Source of the DNA: a virus
Direction: 5' to 3' (one strand)
Virus record (IMG/VR): IMGVR_UViG_3300047667_001048
Span: 1-22,406 of that record
Length of the DNA stretch: 22,406 bases
Shown here piece after piece: positions 15,439-22,132 of this stretch (within the stretch, counting starts at the first letter, position 1; the number at the start of each line of letters is the position of its first letter). Under the pieces are notes generated by a model, which was given only the letters and a program-made list of their open reading frames with translations, made no database searches and was not told the origin of the DNA. Made by a program: the position numbers and the translations under genes.

Positions 15439-16296
15439 TTATTTTTTATCGTATGTTGATTTTTCAATGTCTGGATTTACTCTTTTTGCTAATTGGTAGC
15501 TTATCCAGTCGTAATCGTGTCTACAGTTATAGCCCCCTGCGTCTATTAAAACGTTCCCGTCTTGGATTTTACCTTTCCAGTCAAGTTCATTCCATCCTTC
15601 GATAGTTTCTCTGTTGTAAACGTTGCCGTTTCGTTCGTTGCAAAAATCACGAGTGGTTTCGATTTCACCTCCTGCGTAAATGGCATAGTTTAATTTCAAT
15701 GCCTTACTAAATCCTTCATCTAAGGTTCTGGAGTAAGATTGAAGCTTGTCGTATCCATTGTTGTAGTGGTAGGACTCTACTAAGCCGAATTTATCTTCAC
15801 GCCCTTGTATTTGTGTTTCAAGTAAGGTTTTTAATTCGCTTACTTTTTGAGTGCTCGCAATAGCTCCACGAATAGAGTTTTGAATTGATCGTAAGATTTG
15901 ATTATTATCGAATAGGCTATCAAGTACACCATCTGTCAATAATTGCCCCTTACTATTGACTTGACCAATAAGACTTTTACTTGGGTTGAATTCGTTGTAG
16001 TAGCCATTAGTTCGTGACTGAATGCCGCTAAATTGATTGTCGTAATAATCGAACATTGCAACATCAATAACGCCCTTTAGGAACTTTTTAAGATTCTTTG
16101 AGGAATTGACTAGCTTTATATTCTTACTAGAATTAACAATAGAGCTGTTTTTTACGTCCAAAGAAGGCAACAACTTGCCTATTACGTAAGACTCTAACTT
16201 GTCCTGCATAATGGCAGATTTAGCCATGAGCCCCGTTTCGGACTCTCTAATAAAGGCGCTACGTTTGCGAGCTATTTTATTTAGTTTACTCAGCAT
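15439..16296 (-). CDS. Minor head protein, Mu gpF / SPP1 gp7-like, 285 aa
   Basis: ATG at 16296, overlapping the portal gene by 11 bases. The N-terminal two thirds are helical. Residues about 205-262 hold the MuF-type core: NYAIYAGGEIETTRDFCNER, then NRETIEGWNELDW, then AGGYNCRHDYDW, the GYNCRH motif being typical. These proteins bind the portal, enter the procapsid and act in head assembly or early DNA ejection. A short internal repeat NSSKN occurs at about 55-59 and 64-68. No fused C-terminal effector domain is present, so this is the bare head-protein form. Gene order portal then MuF is standard. Confidence 0.88.
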   Translation of the reverse strand: MLSKLNKIARKRSAFIRESETGLMAKSAIMQDKLESYVIGKLLPSLDVKNSSIVNSSKNIKLVNSSKNLKKFLKGVIDVAMFDYYDNQFSGIQSRTNGYYNEFNPSKSLIGQVNSKGQLLTDGVLDSLFDNNQILRSIQNSIRGAIASTQKVSELKTLLETQIQGREDKFGLVESYHYNNGYDKLQSYSRTLDEGFSKALKLNYAIYAGGEIETTRDFCNERNGNVYNRETIEGWNELDWKGKIQDGNVLIDAGGYNCRHDYDWISYQLAKRVNPDIEKSTYDKK

Positions 16297-18091
16297 CTAT
16301 ATCTAGCATTTCCATGTTACGGACGCTATTCGCCTGAACGGCTGCGTCTGAATATTTTTTCGCATACCCTTCTACGACCGCTTTTTTCTTGTCGTGCGTT
16401 AATGTTGTGAATGATTCGTTTTTAGCGATAATAGTATCAGTGATTTCCTTAAAATTAAGAAATAAAGCTTTTTGAATGTTAGAATCTGGAAGACTTAATA
16501 AATATGTATCTCTCAATTCAGCGCTTACGGCTCCGAACGGTTGAAACTTACGCATATCATTATAAATTGACATTGCATTACTTTCTGTTCTATTTTGCTT
16601 AATAAAGATACGTTCGTTTAGTTTCTCAATAACCTCTGGACTAGCTCCGTTTTCCTTGGCAAGTCCTAATTTTACTAAAAGCTCTTTTTCGCTTTCTAAA
16701 TCATATTCATTAGGATAAACTAATTCGCCTTTTAAGTCGGCATATTTTAAGTTTGCCGCCATATTCTCGACTATAAACTTAAATACCTTAACAGGGGCTT
16801 TTGTGAACTCTTCTAGTGTGTCCTGTGCCGTGTCATAGGCGTTGTTGTTTTCCGTAGCGGTCGCTGCTGCGTTTTTCGGTATCTGCGAAATATCTACACC
16901 AAATACCGATTCACATATCTTTTGAGGGGCTTCGTCTACTATCTCTCTTTGAATAGTCACTATTTCCGTTGGAACATTTACATAATGAACAAGGTCGGAG
17001 GGCTTAAGAGCTACGCCACTGTCTTCGTCTGGCATTTTCAACAACAATACATCTTGCGTAGATGTAGAAACCTCCATGCCTGTACCGTTGCATTTTGGAC
17101 ACTTTGACTTTGTGGTATTAATTATGCCGCTTTTACAAATCCCACCCTCTGGGGTCCTGTGCTTACAATCTGTATAATACTGAATCTTTTGTAGGAAAAT
17201 ATGCAATTTAAGCAATAAATCAAGGTCGCTTCCTGCATTAACAAGCTGCTTAAACAACTCTAAAGAGGAGTGCCAATAAGAAACGTAAGATCGCCCTTTT
17301 GTTAGGTCGTCTAATTTGTAACCTACTCTCGTAATCGAAACGCCTGGCACTTCGTTTTTATATTCCTTTTCAATAAAAAACTTACTGCCAGCCTTGATGC
17401 CTTCTGACAAAATTCCGTCTTCTTTAAAGCGTTCGTAGTAGCTTGTCTTTTTGTCTAGGTCAATAATGTACTCTACCGCCAACACTAAGCCAGTAGCCGT
17501 AAAATAATAGTAATAATCAACAGTTACAGGTTTGTTCACGCCTTCGGAAACTTCATAAGAAGCCGTATCAACACGTTTCATTATCGCATAATCGACAACC
17601 CCTTTGCTTATCTTAAAATCCTTAACCTCAGCGCTGCCAAACATAACAGGCTCGAAATTGCTCTCATTATCGGATACCTCGTGTCGATTCCATAACATAG
17701 CATTTGGATCTATGCCGTTATAATGCAACATAGATTGTTCAACCCATTCAATTAAAGGCTGTCCGTCGTTGCCGTACTTTTTTGTATATTGAACGAAACC
17801 GTCAACGCTAGAAGGTTTTTTCTCGCTCTCAAAAGAATACTTCAATTTATCTGGTCGATAAACACGACGCATAAAGCCGCTAATCTTTCCAAACACGGCA
17901 GTAGTTCTATTTTGGCTTATCAAAACACGGTTCTGGAACTGCTTTTCGCTCTCTCGTGCCGAGTATTGAGCTAAGAGCAATCTTTGTTCAACCCCTAGTG
18001 CTATTTGTCCGTATTCTGTTTGTAGCTTATTGACACGTGCGTAATCTTGGTGTACGTAGCCGTTTATAACTCTTCTTACTTGGTTGTCCAT
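16286..18091 (-). CDS. Portal protein with zinc-ribbon-like insertion, 601 aa
   Basis: ATG at 18091, 9 bases after the terminase stop. Size, helical C-terminal part and position between the terminase and MuF genes mark it as the portal: the dodecameric ring at one capsid vertex through which DNA enters and leaves. Visible elements are an N-terminal helical region, a strand-rich wing (about 145-260), helices at 275-305, and a Gln/Asn/Glu-rich helical C-terminal region. Residues 309, 319, 331 and 334 are cysteines (DCK ... GICK ... CPKCNGTG), spaced like a four-Cys zinc ribbon with a DnaJ-like CPKCNGTG knuckle, inserted after the long helix near the presumed clip/stem. Portal identity is strong by context; zinc binding is inferred. 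Confidence 0.87.
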   Translation of the reverse strand: MDNQVRRVINGYVHQDYARVNKLQTEYGQIALGVEQRLLLAQYSARESEKQFQNRVLISQNRTTAVFGKISGFMRRVYRPDKLKYSFESEKKPSSVDGFVQYTKKYGNDGQPLIEWVEQSMLHYNGIDPNAMLWNRHEVSDNESNFEPVMFGSAEVKDFKISKGVVDYAIMKRVDTASYEVSEGVNKPVTVDYYYYFTATGLVLAVEYIIDLDKKTSYYERFKEDGILSEGIKAGSKFFIEKEYKNEVPGVSITRVGYKLDDLTKGRSYVSYWHSSLELFKQLVNAGSDLDLLLKLHIFLQKIQYYTDCKHRTPEGGICKSGIINTTKSKCPKCNGTGMEVSTSTQDVLLLKMPDEDSGVALKPSDLVHYVNVPTEIVTIQREIVDEAPQKICESVFGVDISQIPKNAAATATENNNAYDTAQDTLEEFTKAPVKVFKFIVENMAANLKYADLKGELVYPNEYDLESEKELLVKLGLAKENGASPEVIEKLNERIFIKQNRTESNAMSIYNDMRKFQPFGAVSAELRDTYLLSLPDSNIQKALFLNFKEITDTIIAKNESFTTLTHDKKKAVVEGYAKKYSDAAVQANSVRNMEMLDIDAE

Positions 18092-18099
18092 TTTTTATT

Positions 18100-19575
18100 T
18101 TATTTAAGTATAGCTAAATAACCCAACGATTCAGGGTGGCAAATTTCGTACTGCAATGCGTCCAAATGATGCCCCCGTTCTTCGATGCCATCTTTATTTT
18201 TCTTCTTAAGCAAACGACCCGTTCCGTCGTCTTTACATTCTTCTAGGTCTAGGATTAAGCTTTTGCACTTCTTAGAGATTCGAACCCTAACGGGGAATCG
18301 TTCGCCTTGAAAACAAACATTGACCAAGGTCTTACGCCCTAAGCTGTGATGTTTTACACCATCGTATCTAGGGTTTGATTTTGGTATCCTGTCTTCACAA
18401 AGGTATTCGGCTTGCCCTAAACCCTTTTTAAGGTCGTGAAAATGACTCTTAGTATCCTTAATGCCTGAGCGCTTCATTCCGCTTGCGTCTCCATAAAGAT
18501 AAAAAATATTATTCAACTTGTATCTATCAACAAAGTATTCCCCTAAATAATAGGCTTCATTGTGTGGATACTCTGCATTTATCTCGTCAATTACTCTATA
18601 ATCCCAATAACTAGTATGTCCGTTCCAAAAATCATTTTCAATAAATTCCTTCTGGATAACTAAGCCCGACATTTGAGGAGCAACGTTAAAATCTACCGTT
18701 AGGCTCAATGGTAATTTAGGATCGTATTCTAAGGTTTCGTAAACGTGCTTTGTTGTGTCGAAATGCGGAATAAACCGAGAACCTATTTCTATTTGCCCCC
18801 AACGACCTAACTTGTAAATCCTGTAGTAATTCTGAGACATTGAAGCCATGAAGTCTAATTGACTCTTATATGCCTTGTCTATGAACTTATTATCAGAATA
18901 GGTGGTATTTAGTATCCTTGTGGTTAAAACGTTCCTTTCGCCCGTTTCTTCGTCAATCGTAATCTTATCAAATTCCCAGACCTTATTCTTTAGCAATATT
19001 CGCATATCACTAATATTATTAGGCTGGTCTTCTTTATCCAATAAAAGCGGCTCCACAAACTCAACTAAGAAATGTTTTTCGCTTACTGGATTAAAGCTAA
19101 ACACATATTGCAAAGGGTATTTAGTTATCCCTCTAAGCCTTAAATCAAGCTGTATAAAGTCATTACGCTCTAATTGGGTAACTTCCTCAACGTAAATGCC
19201 TGTTATCCCTTCAATAGACTTAATCTTCTCTTCATCGTCAATGCCTTTCATTATAATAAGGTTCCCGTTGGCGATACATTCGATACTACAAACGGTCTTA
19301 TTGAACTTGAAGAAGTCTGTTAAGCCTAAATCTCTAATCTCATTCTTAACACGCTTAAAGAGTGAATCCCTAATGGTTGTGCCAAACTTACGAACAAAAA
19401 GAAAGATGTGATTAGCGTCATGTTCTTGCAGCATCCTTGCTATGAACCACTGAGAAGCATAAACGCTTTTTCCGCTTCCTGCACCACCAAAAAAGCCCAG
19501 ATAACGCCCTTTGTAATTCTGGGCGTAGTCTCGGTATATTTCGTTTACTTTTATGTTAATGTGTGCTGTTGGCAT
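18100..19575 (-). CDS. terL: Terminase large subunit (ATPase-nuclease), 491 aa
   Basis: ATG at 19575 immediately after the 105-aa gene. Terminase motor that pumps DNA into the procapsid and cuts concatemers. Walker A is GGAGSGKS (30-37); the Walker B-like strand with catalytic carboxylate is GIYVEE (126-131); a coupling motif SFNP lies at 160-163. The RNase H-like nuclease domain follows, with candidate metal ligands D295 (SLTVDFNVAP), D363 (FYLYGDASG) and D472 (GHHLDALQYE). The pattern is that of the PBSX/Terminase_3 family and its length is normal. It acts with the small subunit upstream and docks on the portal encoded downstream. Confidence 0.95.
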   Translation of the reverse strand: MPTAHINIKVNEIYRDYAQNYKGRYLGFFGGAGSGKSVYASQWFIARMLQEHDANHIFLFVRKFGTTIRDSLFKRVKNEIRDLGLTDFFKFNKTVCSIECIANGNLIIMKGIDDEEKIKSIEGITGIYVEEVTQLERNDFIQLDLRLRGITKYPLQYVFSFNPVSEKHFLVEFVEPLLLDKEDQPNNISDMRILLKNKVWEFDKITIDEETGERNVLTTRILNTTYSDNKFIDKAYKSQLDFMASMSQNYYRIYKLGRWGQIEIGSRFIPHFDTTKHVYETLEYDPKLPLSLTVDFNVAPQMSGLVIQKEFIENDFWNGHTSYWDYRVIDEINAEYPHNEAYYLGEYFVDRYKLNNIFYLYGDASGMKRSGIKDTKSHFHDLKKGLGQAEYLCEDRIPKSNPRYDGVKHHSLGRKTLVNVCFQGERFPVRVRISKKCKSLILDLEECKDDGTGRLLKKKNKDGIEERGHHLDALQYEICHPESLGYLAILK

Positions 19576-19893
19576 TTATTTCTTTTTTATTGTCAACAAC
19601 CCTATTATGTCACGATACAACCCCCAAGCCAATCTTTCCTTATCGGTCAACCCTTGGAATTCCTCCTGAGTAAGACACCCCCAACTAAAGTGCGATTGAA
19701 TCTCCTTTAGTTCATCAATAAAAGCTTTTTGTAGGCAATTTTGTTCATTAGGTTTGAATTGAATCAAAGCAACAGGGTCGCCTAATAAGTGTAACGCAAT
19801 ACCGCCTTTAACCTCATACCCCAGAGACCCTAGAAGATGAGCGAATTCGTTATTGCCTAATGACTTCGTAAAACTCTTTGTTATTATTTCCAT
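19576..19893 (-). CDS. Hypothetical protein between terminase subunits, 105 aa
   Basis: ATG at 19893, 8 bases after the small terminase stop; its stop abuts the large subunit ATG. The protein is small, soluble and helix-rich, with GNNEFAHLLGSLGYEVKGGI at residues 13-32 and a charged C-terminal half (LTQEEFQGLTDKERLAWGLY). The length and location recall accessory proteins sometimes found between the terminase genes, but I recognise no domain. A role in packaging is inferred purely from the tight coupling with both terminase genes. Confidence 0.7.
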   Translation of the reverse strand: MEIITKSFTKSLGNNEFAHLLGSLGYEVKGGIALHLLGDPVALIQFKPNEQNCLQKAFIDELKEIQSHFSWGCLTQEEFQGLTDKERLAWGLYRDIIGLLTIKKK

Positions 19894-19901
19894 TTGTTTT
19901 T

Positions 19902-20417
19902 TTATGTTTGCGTAACTTCAAATACAAAATCTTTCAAAGCGTCCGTAGTGGTCGTCATGTCAAAGCCAAGCATTTTATTTAGTGCTGCGATTGCTTTTAT
20001 TTTATCGTGTGTCTTTACTTTTACAACCTTAAGTGTAATGTCTTCTCCTATTGCGGTTTCGGTATGTGTAATCTCTGAAATAGCTGCTTTTTCCGCTGCC
20101 GTAAGATCGCCCCACTCTTTGAACTCGTGCCAGTTCTTTTTCAAGTCTGCGACATTGGAATATGCAATATCTTTTAATGCTAGTATATTCCTTAGTTTGG
20201 TTACTCCAGATAACTTAACAAGATTCTTTTGTATTTCCTCAATATAAGCTGAAATGTTAGCTTTTGTAAGCAATCGACTGGCATTGGCACGAGCGGTTGA
20301 GTCTTTCTTACAACTAGCATAGGCGGCTTTATACGCCCTTGACCCGTTAAAGTCAATGACGTACTCTTCGCAAAACCTCCTGTGCTCAAACTTTAACCCC
20401 TCCTTTTCCTCGCTCAT
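19902..20417 (-). CDS. terS: Terminase small subunit (Terminase_2 family), 171 aa
   Basis: ATG at 20417. The N-terminus has the family pattern: RRFCEEYVIDFNGSRAYKAA, then a Lys-rich turn and ARANASRLLTKANISAYIEE, which is the DNA-binding helix-turn-helix with the N/G-(S/A)-x-(A/R)-A-x-x-A-Y core. The middle (AYSNVADLKKNWHEFKEWGDL) and C-terminal part (KTHDKIKAIAALNKMLGF) match the oligomerisation region of the same family. It recognises the packaging site and delivers DNA to the large subunit. Length is normal and the partner follows one gene downstream. Confidence is high. Confidence 0.92.
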   Translation of the reverse strand: MSEEKEGLKFEHRRFCEEYVIDFNGSRAYKAAYASCKKDSTARANASRLLTKANISAYIEEIQKNLVKLSGVTKLRNILALKDIAYSNVADLKKNWHEFKEWGDLTAAEKAAISEITHTETAIGEDITLKVVKVKTHDKIKAIAALNKMLGFDMTTTTDALKDFVFEVTQT

Positions 20418-20427
20418 TTCTTACGTT

Positions 20428-20652
20428 TTACTCCTTATTATCATTCAACATCGAAATGCCTACCAAGCTACTTGCTAACTCCTGCGCTTGCTTATTACTA
20501 AACGTAAAGCGAATAGAAACATCGTTTTCAGTCAACGTGATGCAAGCGAAACCGTTTATGTCCGCACCTACATTTATAGAGGTTATTATTGGCGGTGGGT
20601 TCGGTATGGCTTTTTGGTGTATTGATGGGTTCTTGATTTTTCCTTTCTTCAT
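20428..20652 (-). CDS. Small hypothetical phage protein, 74 aa
   Basis: ATG at 20652 overlapping the preceding stop as TAATG; the gene ends 10 bases before the terminase small subunit. The N-terminus is basic and proline-rich (AIPNPPPIITS at 15-25), followed by strands (GFACITLTENDVSIRFTF) and a C-terminal helix (NKQAQELASSLVGISML). No cysteine pair, signal peptide or membrane segment is present. It may be a small regulatory or DNA-end protein given its place before terS, but I do not recognise it. Confidence 0.65.
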   Translation of the reverse strand: MKKGKIKNPSIHQKAIPNPPPIITSINVGADINGFACITLTENDVSIRFTFSNKQAQELASSLVGISMLNDNKE

Positions 20653-20933
20653 TACGCAATAGCTTTTTCAACCTCAAAAAGCAACTGGATCAAGCCTTTA
20701 CACTTGTCGCTCATTTCGCTGTTGGGCGTTCCTGTTGGGGGTGTCGCTGTTTTTAGTCCTGCTAAAACTAAGTCCGTAAAATCATGCACACCGTAATCAT
20801 TGCACCTAACCTCCCATACACCTTTGTCGTCTAAGCAAACCTCCAAGTTATGGTCGTCTTCTACTATGTCTACATTAACATTGAGTTGATGTAAAACATT
20901 AATTATCTTTACGTCTCGTTTTGTAATCTTCAT
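20652..20933 (-). CDS. Small hypothetical phage protein, 93 aa
   Basis: ATG at 20933; an AGG sits about 16 bases upstream, too far for a good Shine-Dalgarno. The protein starts with a basic helix (MKITKRDVKIINVLHQLNVN), then acidic strands (VEDDHNLEVCLDDKGVWEVR), a Pro/Thr turn (TPPTGTPNSEMS) and a C-terminal helix. It is soluble with three cysteines. The stop overlaps the next ATG, so the two small genes are probably translated together. No family recognised. Confidence 0.65.
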   Translation of the reverse strand: MKITKRDVKIINVLHQLNVNVDIVEDDHNLEVCLDDKGVWEVRCNDYGVHDFTDLVLAGLKTATPPTGTPNSEMSDKCKGLIQLLFEVEKAIA

Positions 20934-20976
20934 AATATTTTATTTTACCTCGTACACAAAAAGCGTGTCGGGCTGG

Positions 20977-21390
20977 TTATTTTAACAATGATTTAAAAAA
21001 CTTCGTACTCATGCACTTTCTAAAAGCCCAATCGGATATTCTTAAATGTGACTCTCTATCTGTCTTTGTTATCTCTTCGCCTATACCTTGAAGGATGTAA
21101 TTCTTAAAGTGAGCGCATTCATGACTAAGTGTTACTATTTTATCCGCTGTAGGCTTATCTTTAAACGAATCAACATCGAACACAATACAAATAACACCCC
21201 CTTTTAATGGCGAAGTACAAAACGCATGAGAGTTAATTAAGCCGTCCTTGGTTTTAGATAAGTCCAAATCTATACTTGTTAGCCTTTTTGTGACCTTATC
21301 AAGGTGCTTTTGTTTGCTATACCGATAAACAATCAACTCTAACGTGACATCAAACATTTCATTATAAAAACTATCTACTTTTACTTTCAT
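20977..21390 (-). CDS. Putative zinc metallopeptidase (HExxH), 137 aa
   Basis: ATG at 21390, overlapping the previous stop as TAATG, with an unusually strong Shine-Dalgarno GGAGG just upstream (inside the end of the previous gene). Residues 90-94 are HECAH, the HExxH zinc-binding and catalytic motif, within the helix IVTLSHECAHFKNYI; E113 in TDRESHLRISDWAF is a candidate third ligand. Strands before the motif (GVICIVFDVDSF, 65-76) resemble the sheet of small phage-encoded peptidases of the 'HEC-x-H ... D-x-E' type. The target is unknown; a role in virion maturation, host takeover or lysis is possible. The motif is directly visible, activity is not shown. Confidence 0.75.
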   Translation of the reverse strand: MKVKVDSFYNEMFDVTLELIVYRYSKQKHLDKVTKRLTSIDLDLSKTKDGLINSHAFCTSPLKGGVICIVFDVDSFKDKPTADKIVTLSHECAHFKNYILQGIGEEITKTDRESHLRISDWAFRKCMSTKFFKSLLK

Positions 21391-21824
21391 TACACCTCCA
21401 GTTTATCATCACCTAAGTACGGCTTTAGCGTTTCGGTAAGGGTGCGTATATTGTCTTCAAATGGTTTTGTATAAACATTACTGACAGATGTGTAGTGTAA
21501 TAAATCCTTGTGCGCTTCAATCAAACCCCGAACCGCTGCAATCTGCTTTTGCATTTCAACGTCACGAGCTGCGAGCTTTTCGGCAAAGTATTTCGCAATG
21601 TTTTTCCCTTCAATGTCTGACCAAAACCCAACATTTATACTTCCAACTTTACACCAATTGCCATAATTAAAATCACAAGCCATTTGATATAGTATTTCTT
21701 CTTCTGTCATTTTGTTATTATTTTCGCAACAGTTATTTTTTTGATTAATTACAGATTCGCCATACAAGAAAGCCACCCTATTAACTCCTTCTGCTATTCC
21801 TTTGGCAACGAAATCCTTATCCAT
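21390..21824 (-). CDS. Hypothetical protein, first gene of the late operon, 144 aa
   Basis: ATG at 21824, downstream of the promoter candidate and leader terminator; GGAAAA right before the ATG is at best a weak ribosome site. The N-terminal half has a CC pair (NNCCENNNKMTEEE, about 31-44) and ends with NYGNWCKVGSINVGFWSD; the C-terminal half is one long helical stretch (about 75-110, AKYFAEKLAARDVEMQKQIA) followed by a shorter helix. No signal peptide or membrane segment. The next gene is coupled through TAATG. I recognise no family; its lead position could mean a regulatory or assembly-timing role, but this is unproven. Confidence 0.7.
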   Translation of the reverse strand: MDKDFVAKGIAEGVNRVAFLYGESVINQKNNCCENNNKMTEEEILYQMACDFNYGNWCKVGSINVGFWSDIEGKNIAKYFAEKLAARDVEMQKQIAAVRGLIEAHKDLLHYTSVSNVYTKPFEDNIRTLTETLKPYLGDDKLEV

Positions 21825-21832
21825 TTTTCCGA

Positions 21833-21908
21833 TAATTTAAGTCATTCGAGAATGTCGAACAACTGATTTAAAAACGGGGCGCAACTAATTACGCCCCTAT
21901 ATTTTATG
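21833..21908. repeat. Direct repeat copy A (76 bp), contains the leader terminator
   Basis: Matches copy B at 22047-22132 in the same orientation. A 30-base core is identical (21856-21885 and 22068-22097), and the flanks TAATTTAAG at one end and TAATTACGCCCC...TATTTTATG at the other are shared. Copy A lacks a 12-base loop segment present in B (22098-22109) and has two extra bases near 21850-21855. It also contains CATTCGAGAATG, a short inverted repeat not kept in B. Confidence 0.85.
21867..21897 (-). terminator. Leader terminator between promoter candidate and first late gene (copy A)
   Basis: Minus-strand hairpin with 6-bp stem GGGGCG/CGCCCC (21897-21892 with 21881-21876), optionally extended inward past a mismatch by two A-T pairs, followed by G and then TTTTT. 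It lies about 40 bases after the expected start of transcription and 43 bases before the ATG at 21824, so it would stop most transcripts unless anti-termination occurs. Confidence 0.75.
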
Positions 21909-21909
21909 C

Positions 21910-21923
21910 TTACCAATTGGTAA
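21910..21923. promoter_or_regulatory. Perfect 14-bp palindrome TTACCAATTGGTAA, operator candidate
   Basis: A perfect inverted repeat with no loop, placed between the promoter candidate and the leader terminator, about +13 to +26 of the predicted transcript. Such symmetric sites are typical for dimeric repressors or activators; as RNA it could also fold weakly. It is not part of the direct repeat. Function is inferred from position and symmetry. Confidence 0.5.
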
Positions 21924-21940
21924 CACCCGTTTCATTATTA

Positions 21941-21970
21941 CAGATGTACTATCTTTTTTATAATTAACAA
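21941..21970 (-). promoter_or_regulatory. Candidate late promoter, Bacteroidota type
   Basis: Minus strand: TTG (21970-21968), exactly 19 bases, then TACATCTG (21948-21941). The Bacteroidota housekeeping consensus is TTTG, about 19 bases, TAnnTTTG; here one T of the -7 box is C and the -33 box reads CTTG. The spacer is AT-rich. Transcription would start near 21935 and read into the whole minus-strand operon. No other candidate as good was seen in the interval. Confidence 0.6.
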
Positions 21971-22046
21971 GCTAAAAGTTTAGTGTTTTAAAAAAAATAT
22001 GTATTAGTAGTTTGGTGACCGTTGATACATTTTAATGATATTTTAA

Positions 22047-22132
22047 TAATTTAAGCCACTCGAAAGCCGAACAACTGATTTAAAAACGGGGCGCAACGCA
22101 TTTCGCCGCTAATTACGCCCCGATATTTTATG
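22047..22132. repeat. Direct repeat copy B (86 bp), contains the terminator of the upstream gene
   Basis: Second copy of the repeat at 21833-21908. It starts at the same TAATTTAAG and ends at TATTTTATG, which here includes the last codons and stop of the right-edge gene. Relative to copy A it has 12 extra bases inside the hairpin loop (22098-22109). The two copies bracket 138 bases of AT-rich DNA that hold the promoter candidate and palindrome. Confidence 0.85.
22079..22122 (-). terminator. Terminator of the right-edge gene (copy B)
   Basis: Minus strand: 7-bp stem CGGGGCG/CGCCCCG (22122-22116 with 22093-22087), 22-base loop, then TTTTT. It starts 5 bases after the stop codon at 22130-22128 and should separate the upstream transcription unit from the late operon. 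Confidence 0.8.

Noticed and set aside
20951-20970. Hairpin ACAC...GTGT with A-run loop before the 93-aa gene
   Set aside because: Only a 4-bp stem and no following T-run on the minus strand; unlikely to be a terminator or riboswitch.
21833-22132. The direct repeats as phage attachment sites or a CRISPR array
   Set aside because: Only two copies, each holding a transcription terminator, with no integrase nearby and no regular spacer series.
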